Under the pieces are notes generated by a model that was not told where the DNA came from, did no database searches, and worked only from the letters and a program-made list of their open reading frames with translations. A stretch of DNA of 6,634 nucleotides, from positions 1 through 6,634 of the forward strand of contig CANRPG010000111.1 in assembly GCA_947632425.1 (NCBI GenBank). The letters run 5' to 3'. Source of the stretch: an uncultured Clostridia bacterium (GTDB lineage Bacteria; Bacillota; Clostridia; Oscillospirales; Ruminococcaceae). Each line of letters opens with the position of its first letter. Position 1 is the first letter of the stretch. Below, piece after piece: positions 1-6,569 of the stretch. Both the position numbers and the translations under genes were made by a program.

Positions 1-794
1 TGGACAACGCGAACATCGAGTACATAAAGTGGGATATGAACCGCCAGATAACCGAGGCAGGCTCTGCCGCTTTGCCGAAAAATAGGCAGAAAGAGCTTTG
101 GCACAGATACGTTTTAGGCGTTTACGACCTTATGGAACGTCTGACTACAGATTACCCTTATATACTTCTTGAAAACTGTTCGGGCGGCGGCGCAAGATTT
201 GACGCAGGTATGCTGTACTACTCTCCGCAGATATGGTGCTCTGACGACACCGATGCGATAGAGCGCCTTAAGATCCAGTACGGCACATCGCTTTGCTACC
301 CCTGCTCGGCGATGGGCGCGCATGTTTCCGACTGTCCCAACCACACGGTAGGCAGAAACACGCCGTTTGAAACGCGCGGAAACGTGGCTCTGGTGGGCAC
401 TTTCGGCTATGAGCTCGATGTAACTCGCATACCGCAGCAGGACAGAGACATGATACCCAGTCAGATAGAAACATTCAACAAATATAACAGCCTGGTGCGC
501 ACGGGTGATCACTACCGCATAGGCAATATGTTCAAAGACAACACCTGGGACGCGTGGATGTTCACCGCGAAAGACAAGAGCGAGGCTCTGCTGGAGTTTG
601 TTCAAGTGCTTGGCAGACCGAATGAACGCTCTCGCAGGATAAAGCTGAAAGGTCTTGACGAGAACGCATATTACTATGAAGAAAGCAGCCCCGATGTGAA
701 GATCTCGGGCGCGGCTCTTATGAACGCAGGCATAAACATTGCTAACCTGTGGGGCGACTACCAGAGCAGGCTGTACCATTTTATAAGAGCGTAA
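1..794 (+). CDS. GH36 alpha-galactosidase, C-terminal part (5' end outside window)
   Basis: Hydrolyses terminal alpha-1,6-linked galactose from oligosaccharides such as raffinose-family sugars or galactomannan fragments (family knowledge). The reading frame is open from the window edge, with the first full codon at 3, and gives 263 residues; GH36 enzymes are usually about 700-750 residues, so the N-terminal beta-supersandwich and the first half of the TIM barrel are missing. Visible motifs are EYIKWDMNR, whose Asp (codon 33-35) fits the catalytic nucleophile; the sugar-binding block ENCSGGGARFDAGMLYY; and CSDDTDAIERLKIQYGT, whose first Asp (243-245) lies 70 residues after the nucleophile, matching the usual spacing of the acid/base. 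The end, LMNAGINIANLWGDYQSRLYH, is the typical GH36 C-terminal beta domain. Whether the enzyme is secreted cannot be judged without the N-terminus. The next gene starts 19 bp after the stop, which suggests co-transcription. Confidence 0.95.
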   Translation, partial: DNANIEYIKWDMNRQITEAGSAALPKNRQKELWHRYVLGVYDLMERLTTDYPYILLENCSGGGARFDAGMLYYSPQIWCSDDTDAIERLKIQYGTSLCYPCSAMGAHVSDCPNHTVGRNTPFETRGNVALVGTFGYELDVTRIPQQDRDMIPSQIETFNKYNSLVRTGDHYRIGNMFKDNTWDAWMFTAKDKSEALLEFVQVLGRPNERSRRIKLKGLDENAYYYEESSPDVKISGAALMNAGINIANLWGDYQSRLYHFIRA

Positions 795-800
795 TTTGAA

Positions 801-807
801 AGAGGTG
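801..807 (+). promoter_or_regulatory. Ribosome binding site deciding the GH74 start
   Basis: AGAGGTG lies 6 nt before ATG 814. The frame is also open from a TTG at 796, but that codon has no upstream Shine-Dalgarno sequence and lies almost against the previous stop. Starting at 814 gives a proper positively charged signal peptide beginning MKRRNLGR. Confidence 0.7.
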
Positions 808-813
808 TATTTT

Positions 814-3072
814 ATGAAACGCAGAAATTTGGGGCGTATTGCGGCGATAATGCTTGCGGCTGTAACGGCGGCAGGCTGCATGGCTTCATGCGCAGGAAAA
901 GACAACTCATCTTCAAGCGGCAAAGGCGAAAAGAAAGAAGATGTAAACTACTACAACGGTGAGGACATCGACACCGGCTGGACTTGGGGCAACGTTCAGA
1001 TAGTCGGCGGCGGATACATACCGGGCATTATCTACAACCCCACCGAAGAGGGGCTTGCCTATCTGCGCACCGATATGGGCGGCGCATACAGGCTGAACAA
1101 AGAGACCAACCGCTGGGAGTGCATCACCGACTGCATAGGCGCAGACGACTGGAACCTCAACGGAATTGAATCTATCGCTACCGACCCCGTTGAACCTAAC
1201 AGGGTGTATATCGCCTGCGGAACTTATATGTCGCAGGGCAACGGCGCGATACTTTCTTCAACAGATTACGGCGAAAACTGGGTAAAAACCGACCTGCCTT
1301 TCGGTGTTGGCGGAAACGAGCTTGGCAGAGGTGCAGGCGAACGCCTCGCCGTTGACCCCAACGACAACAGCATTATCTATTTCGGCTCGCGCACCGAGGG
1401 GCTTTACCGCTCAAAAGACTACGGAGCTACATGGCAACCGGTCGAATCTTTCCCTACCAAAGGCAAAATGACTGCCGAGGGCGCTTCAATGGGGCTTACC
1501 TTTGTGGCGTTCGATAAATCAAGCTCTGAAAAAGGAGAGGCTACAAAAACCATATTTGTGGGCGCGGCTCTGGGAAACGAGGATAACATTTTCCGCAGCG
1601 ATGACGGCGGCGAAACGTGGACTGCCATTGCAGGCTCGAACCCCAGCACCGCCGAAAAAGCAATGCGTTACCCCTATGAAGGCAAAGTTTCAAACGGCTT
1701 TTTGTATGTTACATATGCAGACAAGGCTTTCCCCAACGATGCAAGCAAAGGCGATGTGTGCAAAATAAACATCTCCACGGGCGAGGTGAAAAATATAACC
1801 CCTGCCGAATTTGCTTACTGCGGCCTTGACGTTCAGGGAGATACGGTAGTTATTTCAACAATTTGCTGCTGGGTGCCGCAGGATAACATTCTTGTTTCTT
1901 ACGACGGCGGCGAAACGTGGACGGGCTTCTGGGATCTTGACAGCAAGAAAAACAACTACACTATGGACGTTTCAAATGCCCCGTGGCTTGAATGGCACGG
2001 TCAGCTGAAGCTCGGCTGGTGGACTTCCGCGCTGGCTCTGAACCCTTTCAATACAGATGAACTTATGTACGGCACGGGCGCGACCGTCTACGGCACAAGC
2101 AATCTCTCATCTGTAAAAACGGGCGATATGAAGATAGATGTGCGCGCTATGGGCGTTGAAGAATGTGCAATTTTTGATATAGTTTCGCCAAGTGATCCGA
2201 ACGGTCCCGAACTTTACTCTACTATGGGCGATGTTTACGGATTCAGACATGACGATGTAAACACCCCTCCGCAGCAGCATTTCGGCGATTTTGCCTCTAC
2301 CGACTTAGCGGCTGCCGATGATGCGGCTCAATATGTTGTAAGAGCTACAGAGCAGGGCGATAAACCCGTTACCTACAGCACCGACAGCGGCGATACATGG
2401 CAGTATGTTGAAACGCTCCCCGAAGGTGAAAGCGGCAAAGGCGGCGGTCAGGTGGCTATGGCGTGCGACGGCTCTTCATTCATATGGATGCCGGGCGTTA
2501 TAGGCTCGCAGGGGTATGTTACAACCGACTTTGGCAAAACGTGGACTCTTTGTGACGGTCTGCCGGGCGGCGCGCAGTTTATTGCCGATGGCGTTGACCC
2601 TATGCGCTACTATGCAGTAAAAGACGGCAGTTTTTACAGATCTTCCGACGGCGGCAAGACCTTTGAATACGTGACCGCAATGCTTATGACAAAGTGCGAA
2701 ATGGTCGCCAGCAGCGAAGTGGCAAACGAGGTATGGCTGGCATCGGGCGGCACGGTATTTAAAATGGATATGTCGAAAAATGAAGCTCCCGTAAGAGTTT
2801 CAGCCGATATTACAGAGGCGTATGCCATAGGTCTCGGCAAGGGCGCAGAGGGCTCTGACAGCATGGCTGTGTACATAATAGGCGCGGCAGGCGAGCAGGG
2901 CTGGGGCGTGTATATGTCTGACGATGGCGGCGCAACTTGGAAAAAGATAAACGACGACACCGAACGCTGGGGCAACGTGAACAATAAAATAGTCGGCGAC
3001 CCCAAAGTTTACGGCAGGTGCTATATCTCTACCAACGGCAGAGGCATAATAATGGGCAATATCAACAGTTAA
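814..3072 (+). CDS. GH74 xyloglucanase, surface lipoprotein
   Basis: Predicted to cleave the beta-1,4-glucan backbone of xyloglucan outside the cell with inversion (GH74 family knowledge). The 752-residue product starts with a signal peptide (basic MKRRNLGR, then hydrophobic IAAIMLAAVTAA) and a lipobox ending at Cys22 (TAAGC); Cys26 is an alternative. A Ser/Gly/Lys-rich linker runs to about residue 44. The rest is one GH74 double beta-propeller with eight Asp-box motifs, at about residues 149, 200, 262, 362, 522, 570, 610 and 702 (for example SDDGGETW, STDSGDTW). The two expected catalytic Asp are present: D87 in LRTDMGGAYR (codon 1072-1074) and D473 in MGDVYGFRHDD (2230-2232). The block KLGWWTSALALNPFNTDELM followed by YGTGATVYG is also GH74-typical. 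The protein ends straight after the propeller (NGRGIIMGNINS), with no dockerin, CBM or sortase signal, so lipid anchoring is the only visible attachment. Endo versus reducing-end-exo action cannot be decided by eye. Confidence 0.93.
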   Translation: MKRRNLGRIAAIMLAAVTAAGCMASCAGKDNSSSSGKGEKKEDVNYYNGEDIDTGWTWGNVQIVGGGYIPGIIYNPTEEGLAYLRTDMGGAYRLNKETNRWECITDCIGADDWNLNGIESIATDPVEPNRVYIACGTYMSQGNGAILSSTDYGENWVKTDLPFGVGGNELGRGAGERLAVDPNDNSIIYFGSRTEGLYRSKDYGATWQPVESFPTKGKMTAEGASMGLTFVAFDKSSSEKGEATKTIFVGAALGNEDNIFRSDDGGETWTAIAGSNPSTAEKAMRYPYEGKVSNGFLYVTYADKAFPNDASKGDVCKINISTGEVKNITPAEFAYCGLDVQGDTVVISTICCWVPQDNILVSYDGGETWTGFWDLDSKKNNYTMDVSNAPWLEWHGQLKLGWWTSALALNPFNTDELMYGTGATVYGTSNLSSVKTGDMKIDVRAMGVEECAIFDIVSPSDPNGPELYSTMGDVYGFRHDDVNTPPQQHFGDFASTDLAAADDAAQYVVRATEQGDKPVTYSTDSGDTWQYVETLPEGESGKGGGQVAMACDGSSFIWMPGVIGSQGYVTTDFGKTWTLCDGLPGGAQFIADGVDPMRYYAVKDGSFYRSSDGGKTFEYVTAMLMTKCEMVASSEVANEVWLASGGTVFKMDMSKNEAPVRVSADITEAYAIGLGKGAEGSDSMAVYIIGAAGEQGWGVYMSDDGGATWKKINDDTERWGNVNNKIVGDPKVYGRCYISTNGRGIIMGNINS

Positions 3073-3097
3073 AAATGCAGTATAATTGATATAATGC

Positions 3098-3138
3098 GGC
3101 AGCGGACACCGTCAGAAATGGCGATGTCCGCTGCCTTT
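3098..3138 (+). terminator. Probable intrinsic terminator after the GH74 gene
   Basis: A perfect 11-bp stem pairs GGCAGCGGACA (3098-3108) with TGTCCGCTGCC (3125-3135) across a 16-nt loop, 25 bp after the GH74 stop. A short TTT follows at 3136-3138, then TAGATTTTATT. The GC-rich stem and its position fit a terminator. The long loop and interrupted T-tract make it weaker than a textbook case. Confidence 0.6.
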
Positions 3139-3421
3139 GTAGATTTTATTGCGAGTGTCGTAAGCATATTTAAGTTTTGCCGCCGGATTTTGGGGCATAG
3201 TTTCGGCAATTTCGGCGATATTTTCGCATACTCTGCCCATTTAAAAATGCTTTCATTTATATATACACACGAAAAGCGCGGAATGTTACAAAAAATTTTT
3301 AGTTTCTACTTTTTGCACAATTTTGTGTATTTATTTTTGTAAATATTATATAAAAATCAGCCGTTGCGTACTTTTAGCCAAAGAGAGCGCGTTTTTTTCT
3401 GTAAAACTGTCAAAATGACGG
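3139..3421. other. Gene-free spacer between the two operons
   Basis: No convincing gene on either strand. From about 3240 to 3356 the sequence is strongly AT-rich (runs such as AAAAAATTTTTAG and TATTATATAAAAA), which could act as upstream promoter DNA for the threonine operon. A run of seven T (3392-3398) has no solid stem before it. No T-box, riboswitch or leader peptide with threonine codons could be recognised. Confidence 0.55.
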
Positions 3422-3450
3422 TTGACAAACCGCTCGCGATATGGTATATT
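3422..3450 (+). promoter_or_regulatory. Sigma-A promoter of the thrR-hom-thrB operon
   Basis: The -35 box TTGACA (3422-3427) is a consensus match. It is separated by exactly 17 bp from the -10 box TATATT (3445-3450), which carries an extended -10 TGG just upstream (3442-3444). Transcription should begin near 3456-3458, giving a leader of only about 38-40 nt, too short for a T-box or classical attenuator. Control is therefore more likely by DNA binding at the promoter. Confidence 0.85.
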
Positions 3451-3478
3451 TGTATGTGTAGCAAATACATCTGTTTGC
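3444..3478. promoter_or_regulatory. Candidate operator dyads over the -10 box and start site
   Basis: TATTTG (3447-3452) and CAAATA (3462-3467) form a 6-bp inverted repeat around a 9-bp centre, with partial matching outward (7 of 9 per arm). It covers the -10 box and the start site. A second overlapping dyad is GCAAA (3461-3465) with TTTGC (3474-3478), ending right against the ribosome site. A further 5-bp dyad, CGGTT (3419-3423) with AACCG (3428-3432), covers the -35 box. They are placed where a repressor would compete with RNA polymerase. That ThrR binds here is inference only. Confidence 0.4.
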
Positions 3479-3486
3479 AGGAGGTG
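3479..3486 (+). promoter_or_regulatory. Strong ribosome binding site of thrR
   Basis: AGGAGGTG is close to full complementarity with the 16S rRNA tail and sits 8 nt before ATG 3495, fixing that start. Confidence 0.85.
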
Positions 3487-3494
3487 TACTTCAT

Positions 3495-3953
3495 ATGTCT
3501 GAGCGCAATGAAAGCGGCGAAAACGGTCTTGTGGTGGTAAACAGCGAGGTGCTTCCCGAAATAATACTGAAAGTGCTTGAAGCAAAACGCATGAAAGCGC
3601 GCGGAGATGCCAAAAATTCTACCGAGGCTTGCAAGGCGGTGGGCATATCGCGCAGTGCTTATTACAAGTATAAAGACAGCGTTTTCACATATGCCGAAAA
3701 GCTTACAAACAAAATAATCTCGCTTTATTTCGTTCTGCGTGACGAAAAGGGCGTGCTGTCGGCAATAATATCAAAGCTTTATGAGTACAGCGTGAACATT
3801 CTTACCGTCAACCAGAACATTCCGGTGGATTCGGTGGCGGCGGTAACAGTGTCGTTTCGCTTTGAGGGCGCGCAGATAGATACTTCTGTGATACAGAAAG
3901 AACTTGCGAAGATAAGCGGCGTTGTAAGCGTAAAACTTATTGCAGGCGAATGA
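3495..3953 (+). CDS. thrR: ACT-domain DNA-binding regulator, ThrR/PheB (UPF0735) family
   Basis: A 152-residue likely transcription factor. A helix-turn-helix-like segment, STEACKAVGISRSAYYKYK (about 42-60), is followed by an ACT domain (about 75-150) opening ISLYFVLRDEKGVLSAII. The layout and the motifs VLPEIILKVLE and SRSAYYKYKD fit the PheB family of Bacillota, usually about 147 residues. From memory of the literature, the B. subtilis member was renamed ThrR because it represses hom-thrCB and an aspartokinase gene; there it sits beside obg and pheA, away from hom. Here it is the first gene of a unit with hom and thrB, behind its own consensus promoter, which supports a role as local, probably autoregulated, repressor of the threonine branch. 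The ACT domain suggests an amino-acid ligand, unproven. A 49-nt gap separates it from hom. Confidence 0.85.
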   Translation: MSERNESGENGLVVVNSEVLPEIILKVLEAKRMKARGDAKNSTEACKAVGISRSAYYKYKDSVFTYAEKLTNKIISLYFVLRDEKGVLSAIISKLYEYSVNILTVNQNIPVDSVAAVTVSFRFEGAQIDTSVIQKELAKISGVVSVKLIAGE

Positions 3954-4002
3954 ACGGCGGCAGAAATATAAACATATCATTGTAATGAAAGGACTTTTAA
4001 AA

Positions 4003-5244
4003 ATGAGCAGAAAGATAGCAGTAATAGGATACGGAGTAGTAGGTTCGGGCACGGTGGAGCTTTTTGAGATGAACCGCGAGAAGATAGAAAAGCGCGTGGG
4101 CTCGCCCATTGAGCTTGGCTATATCTTGGATCTTAAAGATTTCCCCGACAGTCCCTATGCGGATAAGTTGGTGAAGGATTTCAACATTCTTCTGCACGAT
4201 CCCGAAGTTGAGGTTGTCGTTGAATCGGCAGGCGGAGCTACTTTTGCATACAGCTATACAAGGGCGCTTTTGGAGGCAGGAAAGAGCGTTGTTACATCTA
4301 ACAAAGAGCTTGTAGCCAAAAAAGGCGCAGAGCTTTTAGCCATTGCCAAAGAGCACAACTGCAACTATCTGTTTGAGGCAAGCGTTGGCGGCGGCATACC
4401 GATAATAGGGCCTATCTACAGATGTCTTTCGGGCAACACCATTCAGGAGATAACGGGCATTCTCAACGGCACTACCAACTTTATTCTTACAAAGATGATA
4501 AAAGAGCAGCTGTCTTTTGAAGAAGCTCTCAAACAGGCGCAGGCAAACGGCTATGCCGAGGCAGACCCCACCGCCGATGTTGAGGGTCATGACGCTTGCA
4601 GAAAAATATGTATTCTGGGCTCTCTTGCTTACGGCAAGCAGATAGACCCCGAAAAGATACACTGCTCGGGCATTTCAAAAATAACCATGGCAGACGTTGA
4701 CTATGCAGATGTTGCAGGTTACGTTATAAAGCTGATAGGCTCTGTAAAACAAACAAATGACGGCAGGATCGCAGCAAAGGTGTGCCCGAGGCTTGTTCCC
4801 AAAAAACATATGCTTGCGCACGTTGACGATGTGTACAATGCAATATGTGTAAAGGGCGACGGCATAGGCGATGCGGTGTTCTACGGCAGGGGCGCAGGCA
4901 AGCTGCCTACTGCTTCGGCAGTTGTGGGCGACGTTATAGATGCGCTCAGGCATAAGGGAACGAACATCGGCGTATACTGGCAGCAGGCAGAAGATGATAT
5001 GCTGCTTCCTTACAAAGACGACGAAGCCGCCATGTATGTAAGGGTAAAAGGCGAGGACGCTCAGAAAAAATGCAAAGAGCTCTCGGAGATGTTCGGCGGT
5101 CTTATATTCCTTGACAGGCGTATGAGCAAGAGCATTGAAGAAGCGGCGTTCATAACTCCTTTCATGAAAGAGGCAGATATAGACAAAAGCCTTGCTATAC
5201 TTTCACATTCTCTCTCTATCGAGAGCAAGATAAGGCTTCTGTAA
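4003..5244 (+). CDS. hom: Homoserine dehydrogenase
   Basis: Reduces L-aspartate-4-semialdehyde to L-homoserine with NAD(P)H, the branch point to threonine, methionine and isoleucine; cytoplasmic. The 413 residues show an N-terminal Rossmann fold (IAVIGYGVVGSG, glycines about 9-14), the conserved TSNKELVAKKG (Lys101), GILNGTTNFILTKM (152-165), and the homoserine dehydrogenase signature AQANGYAEADPTADVEGHD continuing to Lys201. Asp192, Asp197 and Lys201 keep the spacing of the substrate-binding and catalytic residues of the yeast enzyme. YGRGAGKLPTASAVVGD (294-310) closes the catalytic core. A C-terminal ACT domain (about 345-413, from MYVRVKG) suggests feedback inhibition by threonine. The segment after the second strand reads LDLKDF, without the usual NADP-favouring Arg, so cofactor choice is open. 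ATG 4003 is chosen because GAAAGGA (3987-3993) precedes it by 9 nt; earlier in-frame ATGs at 3940 and 3985 lack a site, and 3940 lies inside thrR. Confidence 0.96.
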   Translation: MSRKIAVIGYGVVGSGTVELFEMNREKIEKRVGSPIELGYILDLKDFPDSPYADKLVKDFNILLHDPEVEVVVESAGGATFAYSYTRALLEAGKSVVTSNKELVAKKGAELLAIAKEHNCNYLFEASVGGGIPIIGPIYRCLSGNTIQEITGILNGTTNFILTKMIKEQLSFEEALKQAQANGYAEADPTADVEGHDACRKICILGSLAYGKQIDPEKIHCSGISKITMADVDYADVAGYVIKLIGSVKQTNDGRIAAKVCPRLVPKKHMLAHVDDVYNAICVKGDGIGDAVFYGRGAGKLPTASAVVGDVIDALRHKGTNIGVYWQQAEDDMLLPYKDDEAAMYVRVKGEDAQKKCKELSEMFGGLIFLDRRMSKSIEEAAFITPFMKEADIDKSLAILSHSLSIESKIRLL

Positions 5245-5262
5245 TAACGGAGTGACATTATA

Positions 5263-6159
5263 ATGATAAGCATAAAAACACCTGCAACGAGCGCAAATCT
5301 CGGTGCAGGTTTTGACGCTCTCGGGCTGGCGGTAAGCCTGTATAACTACGTCGAAATGGAGGAGAGCGACAAAGTCGAGATAATCTCCGCCGACGGCACA
5401 CAGATACCGACAGATGAGAGCAATATGGTGTATATTGCAGCGCGCGACCTGTTTGAAGTGTGCGGCAAAAAGCTGCGCGGTCTTAAAATACGGCAGACCA
5501 ACAACATACCCATGACAAGGGGTCTTGGCTCGTCGTCGGCTTGCATAGTCGCAGGGCTTGTGGGCGCGAACAAGCTGCTGAGATCGCCCTTGGGAAATGA
5601 CGATATAGTTGATCTTTCCGCGCAGATAGAGGGACACCCGGACAACACCGCGCCTGCGCTTTTGGGCGGTATAGTCACGGCTGTATTTGACGGCAGAAAG
5701 GTTCACTGGGTAAAGCAGGAAGTGTTTACTAAACTGAAGCTTGCCGCCGTGATACCCGATTTTGAACTGAGCACAACAAAAGCGAGAGCCTGCCTGCCAA
5801 AGCAGATAGACTTCCGCGATGCGGTTTATAATCTTTCAAGAGCCGCGCTGTTTTCGGCATCTTTGCTGACGGGCAAGTTTGAAAACCTTAAAACGGGCGT
5901 TGACGACAGACTTCACCAGCCCTACCGAATGGAGCTTATCCCGGGCGGAAAAGAAGTTTTTGAGATCGCCTATGCCCACGGCGCTTATGCCGCATACGTC
6001 AGCGGCGCAGGGCCTACGATAATGGCGATAGCAGACGAGGACAACGAGTTTTTTGCAGGCAAGGTGCAGTTTTCTTTAGATAATGCAGGGCTTACCGGCT
6101 GGAAAGTGCGCGAGCTGAAAATAGATAACAATGGTACGCAGATAATAGATGCGAATTAA
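5263..6159 (+). CDS. thrB: Homoserine kinase
   Basis: Phosphorylates L-homoserine with ATP to O-phospho-L-homoserine, the substrate of threonine synthase; cytoplasmic. The 298-residue length is normal for this GHMP-superfamily kinase (about 300). Visible motifs are PATSANLGAGFDALGLA (7-23), the glycine-rich ATP-binding IPMTRGLGSSSA (82-93), EGHPDNTAPALLGG (123-136), the substrate-side STTKARACLP (170-179) and the C-terminal SGAGPTIMAI (247-256). Ribosome site GGAGTG (5249-5254) lies 8 nt before the ATG. The gene follows hom by 18 bp, so the two are almost certainly co-transcribed. Threonine synthase, often the next gene, does not follow; a palindrome-rich spacer does. ThrC is presumably encoded elsewhere. 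Confidence 0.96.
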   Translation: MISIKTPATSANLGAGFDALGLAVSLYNYVEMEESDKVEIISADGTQIPTDESNMVYIAARDLFEVCGKKLRGLKIRQTNNIPMTRGLGSSSACIVAGLVGANKLLRSPLGNDDIVDLSAQIEGHPDNTAPALLGGIVTAVFDGRKVHWVKQEVFTKLKLAAVIPDFELSTTKARACLPKQIDFRDAVYNLSRAALFSASLLTGKFENLKTGVDDRLHQPYRMELIPGGKEVFEIAYAHGAYAAYVSGAGPTIMAIADEDNEFFAGKVQFSLDNAGLTGWKVRELKIDNNGTQIIDAN

Positions 6160-6171
6160 CATAATAATAGT

Positions 6172-6210
6172 TGCGCTTACGCGCAGCGCAGGAGCGCACA
6201 CAACGCTCCT
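6172..6210. repeat. Two small dyads just after thrB
   Basis: TGCGC (6172-6176) pairs with GCGCA (6181-6185) over a TTAC loop. Five nt later AGGAGCG (6190-6196) pairs perfectly with CGCTCCT (6204-6210) over a 7-nt loop. They begin 12 bp after the thrB stop and could form the 3' end of the operon mRNA, but no T-tract follows. Confidence 0.6.
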
Positions 6211-6258
6211 CAGTACGCAAAGGTTTTAAGCCTTGTCAAGAAAGGAAAAGTTTTCGAT

Positions 6259-6327
6259 CGACCCTTTTTCAAAAGGGTCGTCAGGGTCAAGGGGCGGAAG
6301 CCCTTTGTCGCCGTCCGCAGACGGCGA
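6259..6327. repeat. Cluster of three closely packed hairpins
   Basis: First: CGACCCTTTT (6259-6268) and AAAAGGGTCG (6271-6280), a 10-bp palindrome with a 2-bp centre. Second: CAAGGGGC (6288-6295) and GCCCTTTG (6300-6307), 8 bp including one G-T wobble when read as RNA, capped by GGAA, a GNRA-type tetraloop. Third: TCGCCGTC (6308-6315) and GACGGCGA (6320-6327), 8 perfect pairs with a CGCA loop, directly abutting the second. The arrangement looks like a folded RNA or a structured repeat. The strand is not decided, although the GNRA cap appears on +. Confidence 0.7.
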
Positions 6328-6361
6328 AATCCCCAACGGCAGGCGCTCTGCAAGAGGTGAA

Positions 6362-6424
6362 TGCTAAAACAGTCCTGTGGACTGTTTTAGCAGAGGAGAG
6401 GCTCTGCAAGAGAGAGCCTCTCCT
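6362..6424 (+). repeat. Double-hairpin unit, copy A
   Basis: Hairpin 1 pairs TGCTAAAACAGTCC (6362-6375) with GGACTGTTTTAGCA (6379-6392), 14 perfect pairs over the loop TGT. After a single G (6393), hairpin 2 pairs AGGAGAGGCTCT (6394-6405) with AGAGCCTCTCCT (6413-6424), 12 perfect pairs over the loop GCAAGAG. The same 63-bp design recurs in inverse orientation at 6570-6632. The strand is given by orientation of the unit, not by known transcription. Confidence 0.85.
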
Positions 6425-6449
6425 TTGAAAAGACCTTAGCTTTCTTTCC

Positions 6450-6469
6450 TGCGCGCGCTTGCGTGCGCA
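6450..6469. repeat. GC-rich dyad
   Basis: TGCGCGCG (6450-6457) pairs with CGTGCGCA (6462-6469) over the loop CTTG, 8 pairs with one G-T. Together with the preceding TCC it resembles the reverse complement of 6171-6193. Confidence 0.6.
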
Positions 6470-6525
6470 ATAGCATTGTTAAAAGTTTGCTCTTATGCAC
6501 CATATAAAATTTTACATACAGCACG

Positions 6526-6544
6526 GCGTTCCAGAATGGAACGC
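6526..6544. repeat. 8-bp dyad beside copy B
   Basis: GCGTTCCA (6526-6533) pairs perfectly with TGGAACGC (6537-6544) over the loop GAA. Its GGAACGC core is also found in the second stem of copy B, 25 bp further on. Confidence 0.65.
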
Positions 6545-6569
6545 GGAAAGAGAGCGTTGCGCTACAACT

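Noticed and set aside
796..813. TTG start adding six residues to the GH74 protein
   Set aside because: It has no ribosome site; ATG 814 has AGAGGTG at good spacing and gives a normal lipoprotein signal peptide.
3094..3342. Possible 82-residue small protein in the inter-operon spacer
   Set aside because: It starts inside the probable terminator, lacks a ribosome site and has the composition of translated AT-rich spacer.
3392..3398. Run of seven T as the end of an intrinsic terminator
   Set aside because: No stable stem could be built just upstream on the + strand.
3451..3494. T-box or threonine attenuator before the operon
   Set aside because: The predicted leader is about 40 nt, with no T-box motif, leader peptide or terminator/antiterminator pair.
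3940..4002. Longer N-terminus of homoserine dehydrogenase (ATG 3940 or 3985)
   Set aside because: It would overlap thrR or lack a ribosome site; the conserved protein begins at MSRKIAVIGYG, and GAAAGGA fits only ATG 4003.
6171..6428. Possible 85-residue protein after thrB
   Set aside because: The frame runs through several perfect palindromes, has no ribosome site, and its sequence resembles translated repeats.
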